Shown here: piece after piece, positions 1 to 6,348 of the stretch
Numbering within the stretch: position 1 is the stretch's first letter
Layout of the letters: each line of letters begins with the position of its first letter
Assembly: GCA_027483745.1 (NCBI GenBank)
Contig: JAIXTZ010000120.1
Span: 1-6,786, forward strand
Source of the DNA: Lysobacteraceae bacterium
Lineage (GTDB): Bacteria; Pseudomonadota; Gammaproteobacteria; Xanthomonadales; Xanthomonadaceae
Length of the DNA: 6,786 nucleotides
Reading direction: 5' to 3'
Program-made: the position numbers and the translations under genes
Notes under the pieces: model-generated
The model's input: the letters and a program-made list of their open reading frames with translations, nothing else
What the model was told of the DNA's origin: nothing
Databases searched by the model: none

Positions 1-152
1 GCCACGCGGCCGGTGCGGCGCACGCGCTTCAGTTCGCCGTCCAGCACGGCCACGCCGGCCGAGTCGTAGCCGCGGTACTCGAGACGCTTCAGTCCATCGA
101 CCAGCACCGGCACGACATCGCGACCGGCGATCGCTCCAACGATTCCGCACAT
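1..152 (-). CDS. glmS: Glutamine--fructose-6-phosphate aminotransferase, N-terminal 50 codons (partial, runs off the left edge)
   Basis: GlmS makes glucosamine-6-phosphate from fructose-6-phosphate and glutamine, the first committed step towards UDP-GlcNAc for peptidoglycan and LPS. The complement of 1-152 starts [20 protein letters not shown] and continues through [16 protein letters not shown]. Cys2, the N-terminal nucleophile of the class II glutamine amidotransferase domain once Met1 is removed, follows the ATG directly. The EYRGYDSAG block is the GlmS signature that separates it from PurF and AsnB. The start is fixed by Cys2 and by a GGAG ribosome site 9 nt upstream. Only the start of the glutaminase domain is present; the isomerase (SIS) domains lie outside. 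It is transcribed away from the transporter cluster and shares its upstream region. The identification is firm from the motif; nothing about its regulation can be seen directly. Confidence 0.96.
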   Translation of the reverse strand, partial: MCGIVGAIAGRDVVPVLVDGLKRLEYRGYDSAGVAVLDGELKRVRRTGRV

Positions 153-161
153 TGAGTGCCG

Positions 162-165
162 CTCC
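162..165 (-). promoter_or_regulatory. Shine-Dalgarno of glmS
   Basis: On the minus strand GGAG lies 9 nt before the glmS ATG (complement of ctcc at 162-165). It supports ATG at 152 as the start, in agreement with the required Met-Cys N-terminus. Confidence 0.7.
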
Positions 166-261
166 ACAGAAATCCGGGGGCGCACAGTGTAGCGGCCGTG
201 AAGGCAGCGGCATGGCGCGACGACGGTGGAATTCTGTCCACGCGCGGGCGCCACCCGCCTT

Positions 262-290
262 CCGCGGACACCGTCCGGACGGCCGCGGAC
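262..290. promoter_or_regulatory. Candidate upstream activating sequence (enhancer) for the sigma-54 activator
   Basis: A perfect 12-bp palindrome, CCGTCCGGACGG, occupies 271-282. It is flanked by two identical copies of CCGCGGAC at 262-269 and 283-290, 21 bp apart, which is about two helical turns, so all copies would face the same side of the DNA. The palindrome centre lies about 60 bp upstream of the -24 element and about 85 bp upstream of the predicted transcription start. NtrC-family activators usually bind dyad sites 80-150 bp upstream of their promoters. That the regulator encoded at 4953-6323 binds here is inference; the high GC content makes some palindromes likely by chance. Confidence 0.45.
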
Positions 291-305
291 GCTGAACCGT
301 CGTCA

Positions 306-318
306 CAAGCCACTGATA
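306..318 (-). promoter_or_regulatory. Candidate IHF binding site
   Basis: Read on the minus strand, TATCAGTGGCTTG matches the IHF consensus WATCAANNNNTTR at 8 of 9 defined positions; only the sixth base differs. An AT-rich patch lies on the side where IHF sites usually carry one. The site sits between the candidate activator sites (262-290) and the -24/-12 promoter. That is where IHF bends DNA so that a distant activator can touch sigma-54 RNA polymerase. The match is by eye, and the IHF consensus is degenerate. Confidence 0.4.
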
Positions 319-335
319 TTAAAGGGAAACCCGAT

Positions 336-351
336 TGGCACGCCTCGTGCT
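336..351 (+). promoter_or_regulatory. Sigma-54 (RpoN) -24/-12 promoter of the transporter operon
   Basis: TGGCACG (336-342), four bases, then GTGCT (347-351) fit the sigma-54 consensus TGGCACG-N4-TTGCW with one mismatch, in the first base of the -12 element. The invariant GG (337-338) and GC (349-350) are separated by exactly the required 10 bp. Counting 12 bases on from the -12 C puts the transcription start near 362, 24 nt before the adaptor ATG at 386. The same cluster encodes a sigma-54 activator, which greatly strengthens the call. It also excludes the upstream TTG at 335 as a translation start, since that would lie inside the promoter. Confidence 0.82.
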
Positions 352-385
352 AGGGAAGAGGCATTCCCCGACGACGTCCGCGCCG

Positions 386-1639
386 ATGATCCCTGACACC
401 TCCGCCCAAGACCGTACCGTCGCCGCGCCGAAGCGCCGCCTGCCGTGGCCGGCGATCGGCGCCGCCGCGATCGTGGTGGGCGTTCTGGCCGGCGCCTGGA
501 TGTGGGCCGGCGCCGGCCGCTCGGTGAGTGCGGAACGCCTGCGCTTCGCCACCGTGGAGCGCGGCCTGCTGGTGCGCGACGCCCAGGTGAGCGGCCGCAT
601 CGTCGCCGCGGTGAGTCCGACGCTCTACGCACCGGCGACCTCCACCGTGAACCTGAAGACCCGCGCCGGCGCCACGGTGAAGCAAGGCGACGTACTCGCC
701 ACGCTCGATTCGCCGGAGCTTCGCGCCGAGCGCGACCGCGAACTCGCCAGCCTGCGCGGCCTTGAGGCCGATGTCGCTCGCCAGCGCATCCTCGCGCAGA
801 AGGCGCGACTGCTGGCCGCACGTACCGCCGATGAAGGCCGCCTTGCCCTGCAGACGGCGCAGCGCGATGCCGAGCGCACCGCCCGCGCCTGCGAGGTGCA
901 AGCCATCCCGCGCGCCGACTGCCTGCGCTACACGGACGCGGTGGAAGCAGCCCAGGTGCGTGCACGCCACAGCGAGGCCGACGCCGGGCTCGAAGGCCAG
1001 AACGCCGCGCTGGAACTGAAGAGCCGCGAGGAAGCGCTGGCCCGTCAGCGCGCCGTGGTCACCGACCTCGAGCGACGCGTGGCTGATCTCGACCTGCGCT
1101 CCCCGGTCAGCGGCATCGTCGGCAGCATCGCCGTCGCCGACCGAGCGGTCGTTCCCGCCAATGCGCCGCTGATGACCGTGGTGGACCTGTCGCAGCTCGA
1201 AGTCGAGCTCGAAGTGCCGGAAACCTATGCCGACGACCTGGGCTTGGGCATGCGCGTGGAAGTGCGCATCGGCGCGCAGACCTTGGGCGGCGAACTCACG
1301 TCCATCGCGCCGGAAGTGCTGGAGCGCGTGGTGCTCGCCCGCGTTCGCCTCGATAACCAACCGGAAGGCCTGCGCCAGAGCCAGCGCCTCAGCGCCCGCG
1401 TGCTGATCGACGAGCGGCCCGACGTGCTGATGATCGCCCGCGGCCCGTTCGTCGAAACCCAAGGTGGCCGCTTCGCCTACGTGATGGACGACGGCGACGC
1501 CGTGCGCCGGCCGATCACCCTCGGCGCCACCGCCGTCAGCGCCGTCGAGATCGTGGACGGCCTGCAGGAAGGCGAGCGTGTCGTGATTTCCGGCACCGAC
1601 CTCTTCGACGACGCCGAGCGCGTCCAGATCAACGAATAA
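386..1639 (+). CDS. MacA/HlyD-family periplasmic adaptor (membrane fusion) protein of a tripartite ABC efflux system
   Basis: A 417-residue adaptor that should link the inner-membrane ABC transporter to an outer-membrane TolC-like channel. Residues 1-20 are a short cytoplasmic tail and 22-43 a single membrane anchor; there is no lipobox. Residues about 78-110 and 236-268 are the two lipoyl half-motifs (TVNLKTRAGATVKQGDVLATLDSPEL; LRSPVSGIVGSI). Between them residues 111-234 are a long, charged alpha-helical hairpin. A beta-barrel domain (about 269-345) and a membrane-proximal domain ending in GLQEGERVVISG follow. The only two cysteines, 169 and 179, flank the hairpin tip (AIPR). The ATG at 386 is chosen because it follows the predicted transcription start; the reading frame opens earlier, at a TTG inside the promoter. 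No good Shine-Dalgarno precedes it. It is first in the operon. Family assignment is firm; substrate is unknown. Confidence 0.88.
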   Translation: MIPDTSAQDRTVAAPKRRLPWPAIGAAAIVVGVLAGAWMWAGAGRSVSAERLRFATVERGLLVRDAQVSGRIVAAVSPTLYAPATSTVNLKTRAGATVKQGDVLATLDSPELRAERDRELASLRGLEADVARQRILAQKARLLAARTADEGRLALQTAQRDAERTARACEVQAIPRADCLRYTDAVEAAQVRARHSEADAGLEGQNAALELKSREEALARQRAVVTDLERRVADLDLRSPVSGIVGSIAVADRAVVPANAPLMTVVDLSQLEVELEVPETYADDLGLGMRVEVRIGAQTLGGELTSIAPEVLERVVLARVRLDNQPEGLRQSQRLSARVLIDERPDVLMIARGPFVETQGGRFAYVMDDGDAVRRPITLGATAVSAVEIVDGLQEGERVVISGTDLFDDAERVQINE

Positions 1640-1677
1640 CCCTCTCCTCCTCCCCGACGCCCACGCAGGACCCCGCC

Positions 1678-2364
1678 ATGCTCTCGATGAAGCAACTTTC
1701 CAAGGTCTACCAGACCCACATGATCGAAACCCACGCCCTGCGCGGCATCGACATGCAGGTGCGCGAAGGCGAGTTCGTCGCCGTCACCGGCCCCTCGGGC
1801 TCGGGCAAGACCACATTCCTCAACATCGCCGGCCTGCTCGAGGAGTTCACCGGCGGCGAGTACCACCTCGATGGCGTCGATGTCCGCGGCCTCGACGACA
1901 ACCAGCGCTCGCGCCTGCGCAACGAGAAGCTCGGCTTCATCTTCCAGGGCTTCAACCTGATCCCGGACCTCAACCTCTTCGACAACGTCGATGTGCCGCT
2001 GCGTTATCGCGGCTTCAAGGCGGCCGAGCGCAAGCAGCGCATCGAGGAGGCGCTCGCCAAGGTGGGCCTCGCCTCGCGCATGAAGCACTACCCGGCCGAG
2101 CTCTCGGGCGGCCAGCAGCAGCGCGTCGCCATCGCCCGCGCGCTGGCCGGCAGCCCGCGCCTGCTGCTCGCCGACGAACCCACCGGCAACCTCGACACAC
2201 AGATGGCCCGCGGCGTGATGGAGCTGCTCGAGCAGATCAACGCGGAAGGCACCACCATCGTGATGGTCACGCACGATCCGGAGCTCGCCGCGCGCGCCCA
2301 ACGCAACATCCACATCGTCGATGGCCAGGTCGTCGACCTGCAGCGCCTCGCCACGGCCGCCTGA
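1678..2364 (+). CDS. ABC transporter ATP-binding protein, MacB/LolD type
   Basis: A 228-residue stand-alone nucleotide-binding subunit that should power the two permeases encoded next. All expected motifs are intact: Walker A GPSGSGKT (38-45), Q-loop Gln90 in FIFQGFNL, signature LSGGQ (142-146), Walker B LLLADE (162-167) with catalytic Glu167, D-loop NLD (171-173) and H-loop His199 in VTHD. The Q-loop wording and the ADEPTGNLD block are typical of the MacB/LolD/FtsE subfamily, whose members do mechanical work across the membrane rather than classic substrate channelling. AGGA lies 7 nt before the ATG, and the gene follows the adaptor by 38 nt. In E. coli MacB the ATPase is fused to the permease; here it is separate. 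LolD is the main alternative, but the adjacent adaptor argues for efflux. Confidence 0.94.
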   Translation: MLSMKQLSKVYQTHMIETHALRGIDMQVREGEFVAVTGPSGSGKTTFLNIAGLLEEFTGGEYHLDGVDVRGLDDNQRSRLRNEKLGFIFQGFNLIPDLNLFDNVDVPLRYRGFKAAERKQRIEEALAKVGLASRMKHYPAELSGGQQQRVAIARALAGSPRLLLADEPTGNLDTQMARGVMELLEQINAEGTTIVMVTHDPELAARAQRNIHIVDGQVVDLQRLATAA

Positions 2365-2375
2365 GGAGCCCCCGC

Positions 2376-3686
2376 ATGGTCCGCTACTACCTCGAGCTCG
2401 GCCTCAGGATCCTGCTCCGCGCCCCGGTGCTCACCGCCCTGATCGTGATGATCCTCGCCGTCGGCATCGGCGCCAGCATGACCAGCCTGACGATGCTCCT
2501 CGTGATGGCCGGCGACCCGATCCCGCAGAAGAGCGATCGCCTCTTCGTGCCGCAGATCGACATCGGCCCCATGAATGGCAGCTACCGGCCCAACGAGGAG
2601 CCCGAGCGGCAGATGAGCTGGACCGACGTCGACAACCTGCTGCGCGACGCCAAGGGCCTCCGGCAGACCGCGCTGTACGGCGTCGGCCCCGCCATCGATC
2701 CCGGACGGGGCGACCTCGCGCCGTTCCGCGAGCAGGGCATGGCCGTGACGCGCGACGTGTTCCCGATGTTCGACATGCCCTTTGTTGCGGGCGGCCCGTG
2801 GAGCACGGAGGACGAGGCGCGCGGCGCCGACGTCGCCATCATCGGCCACGAGCTCGCGGATCAGGTGTTCGGGACCACCGACGTCGTCGGTCGCCGTTTG
2901 CGCATCGATGACCGCGAGTACGCCATCACCGGCGTACTTGGCGAGTGGAAGCCGACGCCTCGCTTCTATCGGATCAACGGGTCCGGGGTGGACAGCGACG
3001 TCCACCGGCTGTGGCTACCCATCCGCAACGCCATCGGCCGCGAATGGCGGAACAACGGCTGGACCAACTGCAACGGCGACGTGGAGCAGGGCTATGCGAA
3101 CTTCCTGAAGTCCGACTGCACATGGCTGCAGTACTGGGTCGAGCTGGAGAATGCGGCCGACCGCGACGCGTTCGAAAGCTACCTCGCGGCCTATGTCGCC
3201 GAGCAGAAGAAGCTCGGCCGGCTCCCGCGACCGGAGAACAATCGACTGCGCGACGTCGGCGAGTGGCTGGAGTTCAGCGGCGCCGTCAGCAACGACACGC
3301 GGATGGCCACGTGGATCGCCTTCGGCTTCCTGCTGGTTTGCCTGGTCAACGTGGTGACGCTGATGCTGGCGAAGTTCACCGCCCGCGCCGGCGAGATCGG
3401 CGTGCGTCGCGCCCTTGGCGCCACCCGCGCGGAAATCTTCCGGCAGAGCCTCGTCGAGGCCGGGGTGCTCGGCGGTGCCGGCGCGGTGCTCGGCCTGGGC
3501 CTCGCGCTTTACGGGGTCGAACTGGTCAACGGTCGCCTGTCCGGCGCCGAAGACTTCTACGCCATGCACCCGTCGCTGATGGCGGGCACCTTGATCCTCG
3601 GGTTGCTGGCCGCCTTGCTGGCCGGCCTGCTGCCCACGTGGCAGGCCTGCCAGGTCCGTCCTGCCATCCAGTTGAAGAGCCAGTGA
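2376..3686 (+). CDS. FtsX/MacB-type ABC transporter permease (first of two)
   Basis: A 436-residue inner-membrane permease with the MacB fold. There is one membrane helix at about 17-45, a large periplasmic core at about 46-305, then three helices at about 310-333, 362-383 and 400-420. After helix 2 comes the conserved cytoplasmic segment GEIGVRRALGATRAEIFRQ (339-357), the coupling region that contacts the ATPase. The periplasmic domain carries two cysteines, 232 and 248, which the sister permease lacks. AGGAG lies 7 nt before the ATG and overlaps the stop codon of the ATPase gene. It probably forms a heterodimer with the next gene product. The topology is inferred from hydrophobic runs. Confidence 0.9.
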   Translation: MVRYYLELGLRILLRAPVLTALIVMILAVGIGASMTSLTMLLVMAGDPIPQKSDRLFVPQIDIGPMNGSYRPNEEPERQMSWTDVDNLLRDAKGLRQTALYGVGPAIDPGRGDLAPFREQGMAVTRDVFPMFDMPFVAGGPWSTEDEARGADVAIIGHELADQVFGTTDVVGRRLRIDDREYAITGVLGEWKPTPRFYRINGSGVDSDVHRLWLPIRNAIGREWRNNGWTNCNGDVEQGYANFLKSDCTWLQYWVELENAADRDAFESYLAAYVAEQKKLGRLPRPENNRLRDVGEWLEFSGAVSNDTRMATWIAFGFLLVCLVNVVTLMLAKFTARAGEIGVRRALGATRAEIFRQSLVEAGVLGGAGAVLGLGLALYGVELVNGRLSGAEDFYAMHPSLMAGTLILGLLAALLAGLLPTWQACQVRPAIQLKSQ

Positions 3687-3688
3687 GG
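3685..3688 (+). promoter_or_regulatory. Shine-Dalgarno deciding the start of the second permease
   Basis: GAGG overlaps the stop codon of the first permease and lies 6 nt before the ATG at 3695. The frame is open for another 250 codons upstream, back to 2945, but that part lies over the first permease gene and has no permease-like sequence. This site therefore fixes the real start. Confidence 0.7.
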
Positions 3689-3694
3689 TCGACC

Positions 3695-4927
3695 ATGGAA
3701 CTGCGTCCCATCCTTTCCGCCATGCGCCATCGCAAGACCGGCGTGCTGCTGATCGCCCTTCAGGTGGCCCTTACCCTCGCCATCCTCGCCAACGCGCTGT
3801 ATGTCGTCCGCGACCGCATGACGGAGTCGCAGCGGCCCACAGGGCTCGACGACGATCTTGTGTTCCATGTCAGCGTCGTCGACAAGGAACGCGACACCAC
3901 CGGCGCGGCCACTCAGGCCGATCTCGATGCGCTTCGCGCGATGCCCGGCATCGTCGATAGCGCGTGGGTCAACCAGGTGCCATTGTCGAACTCGGGGAGC
4001 AATTCCGGCTTCGACGTGAAGCCCAACGCCGAACAGCCGATCACCGCGGCCGCGACCTATTTGGCCGACTCGGCGATCATCGACACTTGGGGCCTGCGCC
4101 TGGTCGAGGGCCGCGGCTTTCGCGACGACGAGGTCCTGCTCGTCGACGAGAACAACGCCGACGTGCCCGAACCGGAGCCGAAGAGCGCCATCGTCACCAC
4201 GGCGATGGCGAAGATCCTCTACCCGAACGAATCGAGCGTCATCGGCAAGCCGCTCTACTGGGGCGATGCAGGACCCATCGCGATCGTCGGCGTCGTCGAG
4301 GAGTTGGTGACGCCCTGGGGCCGTGCGTCATGGGGCGGCGGAGACGGCACACGCTCGGTGATCTTCCCGACGCGACTCGTGCAGAACTGGCGGACGTATG
4401 CGGTGCGCGTGGACGATCCGGCCGCGCTCGATCGGCTTGCAACGGCCGCTGACGAGATGCTTCAGAAGCGGGTACCGGGCCGGATGTCCGGCGGCGTCGA
4501 CACGATGGCCGAGACTCGGCAGCAGCGGTACGAGGGGGCGCACACCCTAGTCAATGGCCTGCTCGTCGTGATGGGACTGCTGCTGGCGATGACGGCCAGC
4601 GGCATCGTTGGCCTGGCCTCGCTGTGGGTGAACCAGCGACGCAAGCAGATCGGCGTGCGTCGCGCCTTGGGGGCGCGGCGCATCGACATCGTGCGGCTGT
4701 TCGTCACGGAAAACGTGCTCGTCACCTTTACCGGCGTGGTGGTGGGCTGCGGACTCGCTCTGGGACTCAATACCTTGATGATGGACCAGCTCGAACTCTC
4801 GAAGCTGCCCTTGGGCTACCTCGGCGTCGGCTCGGTGGTGCTGCTCGCCCTTGGTGTCGCCGCCGTCCTGGGGCCGGCCTTGCGCGCCGCGTCGGTGCCG
4901 CCGGCCGTCGCCACGCGCAGCGCTTGA
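3695..4927 (+). CDS. FtsX/MacB-type ABC transporter permease (second of two)
   Basis: A 410-residue permease. Helix 1 is at about 15-37, the periplasmic MacB-like core at about 40-280, helix 2 at about 283-311, helix 3 at about 341-360 and helix 4 at about 374-396. The cytoplasmic coupling segment KQIGVRRALGARRIDIVRL (317-335) follows helix 2 and resembles that of the first permease. The periplasmic core is different in sequence, shorter, and has no cysteine; the only cysteine, Cys352, is in helix 3. The two permeases share a fold but look like specialised partners, not recent duplicates. The gap to the first permease is 8 nt, implying coupled translation and matched amounts. It is the last of the four transporter genes; 25 nt later the regulatory genes begin. 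Confidence 0.9.
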   Translation: MELRPILSAMRHRKTGVLLIALQVALTLAILANALYVVRDRMTESQRPTGLDDDLVFHVSVVDKERDTTGAATQADLDALRAMPGIVDSAWVNQVPLSNSGSNSGFDVKPNAEQPITAAATYLADSAIIDTWGLRLVEGRGFRDDEVLLVDENNADVPEPEPKSAIVTTAMAKILYPNESSVIGKPLYWGDAGPIAIVGVVEELVTPWGRASWGGGDGTRSVIFPTRLVQNWRTYAVRVDDPAALDRLATAADEMLQKRVPGRMSGGVDTMAETRQQRYEGAHTLVNGLLVVMGLLLAMTASGIVGLASLWVNQRRKQIGVRRALGARRIDIVRLFVTENVLVTFTGVVVGCGLALGLNTLMMDQLELSKLPLGYLGVGSVVLLALGVAAVLGPALRAASVPPAVATRSA

Positions 4928-4940
4928 GGACGGCGACGAC

Positions 4941-4946
4941 TAGACT
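4941..4946 (+). promoter_or_regulatory. Candidate -10 element for a leaderless transcript of the regulator gene
   Basis: TAGACT (4941-4946) ends 6 nt before the ATG at 4953. If it is a -10 box at -12 to -7, transcription begins at the A of the start codon. The hexamer fits the TANNNT pattern seen at leaderless promoters in several bacteria. No Shine-Dalgarno lies within 20 nt of the ATG; the nearest, GAGGA at 4926-4930, is 22 nt away. No -35 at normal spacing is evident (TTGAGG at 4924-4929 is only 11 bp away). The call rests on position and the missing ribosome site. Confidence 0.4.
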
Positions 4947-4952
4947 GCGCCC

Positions 4953-6323
4953 ATGCCCACTCTCCTCGTCATCGACGACAACGCCGGCGTGCGCACGGCC
5001 CTCGACGTGCTGTTCGACCTGCACGGCCTCACCGTCCTCGGGGCCGAAAGCCCCGAGGAGGGCCTCGCCCTGCTCGACGCGCAGCGGGTCGACCTCGTGC
5101 TGCAGGACATGAACTTCACCGCCGACACCACCTCCGGCGAGGAAGGCATCGCCCTGTTCCACGAGATCCGCCGCCGCCACCCGGACATGCCGGTGATCCT
5201 GCTCACCGCGTGGACGCAGGTGGAAACCGCGGTGAGCCTGATGAAGTCCGGCGCGGCCGACTACCTCGGCAAGCCTTGGGACGACCACAAGCTGCTGGCC
5301 AGCGTGCGCAACCTGCTGGAGCTGTCCGACACGCGTCGCGCGCTGCAACAGCTCGCAGGCGCCGACCGCCGCCGCCGCGCCGGGCTCGACGGTCGCTTCG
5401 ACCTGCGCGGCATCGTCTATGCCGACCCCGCCATGGAGCGCGTGCTGCAGCTCGCCACCCAGGTCGCCGGCGCCGACGTTCCCGTGCTGATCACCGGCCC
5501 GAACGGTAGCGGCAAGGAGAAGGTCGCCGAGGTGCTGCAGGCGAACTCCGCGGTCCGCGGCGGGCCGTTCGTGACGCTCAATTGCGGCGCCCTGCCCTCC
5601 GAGCTGATCGAGGCCGAGCTGTTCGGCGCGGAGGCCGGCGCCTACACCGGCGCCACCAAGGCCCGCGAGGGCAAGTTCGAGGCCGCGGACGGCGGCACGC
5701 TGTTTCTCGATGAAATCGGCAATCTGCCGGCCGCCGGGCAGATGAAGCTGCTGCGCGTGCTGGAAACCGGGCGCTTCGAGCGCCTCGGCAGCAATCGCGA
5801 ACGCCAGGTCAAGGTGCGCGTGATCAGCGCGACCAATGCCGACCTTGCCGCGATGATCCGCGACGGGCGCTTCCGCGAGGATCTGTTCTACCGGCTCAAC
5901 CTGATCGAACTGCGCGTGCCGCCGCTGGCGGAGCGGCCGCTCGACGTGATTCCGCTGGCCGAGCATTTCCTGGCCGGCAGCGGCAAGGCGCTCGACGACG
6001 GCGCGCGCCGCGCGCTGCGCGCGCACGGTTGGCCGGGCAACGTGCGCGAGTTGAAAAACACCATCGCTCGCGCGGCCCTGCTGTCGGCCTCGCCGACGAT
6101 CGCCGCCAGCGACCTCGGCCTTCCGGCCTCCGCCGCCAGCGCCCTGGCACGCGGCAGCGAAGCGCCCGCCGATGGCGACGAACCCGACCGCGCCAGCATC
6201 GAGGCGGCGCTGAAGCGCCATCGCGGCGTGCTCGCGCAGGCCGCCGCCGAACTCGGCCTGTCTCGGCAGGCGCTGTACCGGCGTCTCGAGCGCCTGGGCA
6301 TCGACCGCGAGTCGGCGTCGTGA
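4953..6323 (+). CDS. Sigma-54-dependent response regulator, NtrC family (receiver, AAA+, Fis-type HTH)
   Basis: A 456-residue enhancer-binding protein. The receiver (1-122) has acidic pocket Asp8/Asp9, phospho-acceptor Asp52, Thr85 and Lys107 in GKPW. The loop after Asp52 ([14 protein letters not shown]) is about five residues longer than in NtrC and lacks the usual proline. The AAA+ domain (about 153-385) has Walker A GPNGSGKE (182-189), the sigma-54-contacting loop GAYTGA (229-234, usually GAFTGA), Walker [12 protein letters not shown] (247-257), sensor I SATN (292-295), arginine-finger region [10 protein letters not shown] (307-316) and sensor [11 protein letters not shown] (359-367). The C-terminus (about 413-452) is a Fis-type HTH ending in [17 protein letters not shown]. 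Everything needed to drive sigma-54 polymerase is present. The partner is the kinase 25 nt downstream; the likely target is the promoter at 336-351. Confidence 0.95.
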   Translation: MPTLLVIDDNAGVRTALDVLFDLHGLTVLGAESPEEGLALLDAQRVDLVLQDMNFTADTTSGEEGIALFHEIRRRHPDMPVILLTAWTQVETAVSLMKSGAADYLGKPWDDHKLLASVRNLLELSDTRRALQQLAGADRRRRAGLDGRFDLRGIVYADPAMERVLQLATQVAGADVPVLITGPNGSGKEKVAEVLQANSAVRGGPFVTLNCGALPSELIEAELFGAEAGAYTGATKAREGKFEAADGGTLFLDEIGNLPAAGQMKLLRVLETGRFERLGSNRERQVKVRVISATNADLAAMIRDGRFREDLFYRLNLIELRVPPLAERPLDVIPLAEHFLAGSGKALDDGARRALRAHGWPGNVRELKNTIARAALLSASPTIAASDLGLPASAASALARGSEAPADGDEPDRASIEAALKRHRGVLAQAAAELGLSRQALYRRLERLGIDRESAS

Positions 6324-6348
6324 GCGGCTCGTCCGGGGCCTTGCCGTC

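Larger units (their letters stand above)
153..385. promoter_or_regulatory. Divergent intergenic regulatory region between glmS and the transporter operon
   Basis: These 233 bases separate two divergent genes and contain no convincing coding sequence. Reading towards the transporter they hold a dense group of GTCC/GGAC half-sites (236-290), a candidate IHF site (306-318) in a locally AT-rich patch (312-329), and a -24/-12 sigma-54 promoter (336-351). For glmS, the only -10-like hexamer noticed is TACACT on the minus strand (complement of 186-191). It lacks a recognisable -35 at normal spacing, so the glmS promoter is unassigned. No terminator is expected here because both flanking genes start here. 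Confidence 0.75.

Noticed and set aside
186..191. TACACT on the minus strand as the glmS -10 box
   Set aside because: No -35-like hexamer at 16-18 bp; too weak to call as a feature.
156..353. 65-codon plus-strand open frame across the divergent region
   Set aside because: It overlaps the proposed enhancer, IHF and promoter elements, has no ribosome site, and its protein shows nothing recognisable.
335..385. TTG at 335 as the start of the adaptor
   Set aside because: It falls inside the -24 promoter element, upstream of the predicted transcription start, and adds 17 residues without family character.
350..1462. Minus-strand open frame of 370 codons opposite the adaptor gene
   Set aside because: No family features, a composition typical of antisense frames in GC-rich DNA, and the plus strand encodes a clear adaptor.
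1477..2313. Minus-strand open frame of 278 codons opposite the ATPase
   Set aside because: The plus strand encodes an ABC ATPase with every catalytic motif; the antisense translation is a mirror of it.
2945..3694. 250-codon upstream extension of the second permease
   Set aside because: It overlaps the first permease in another frame, is arginine-rich and non-membrane-like, and a good ribosome site precedes the ATG at 3695.
2376..4927. Assignment of the permeases as LolC/LolE lipoprotein exporters
   Set aside because: The fold and ATPase type overlap, but the HlyD/MacA adaptor in the same operon and the sigma-54 two-component control point to tripartite efflux rather than essential lipoprotein release.
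6145..6159. Second TGGCACG (-24-like) sequence inside the regulator gene
   Set aside because: There is no GC at the required 10-bp spacing, so no -12 element, and it lies in coding sequence far from a gene start.
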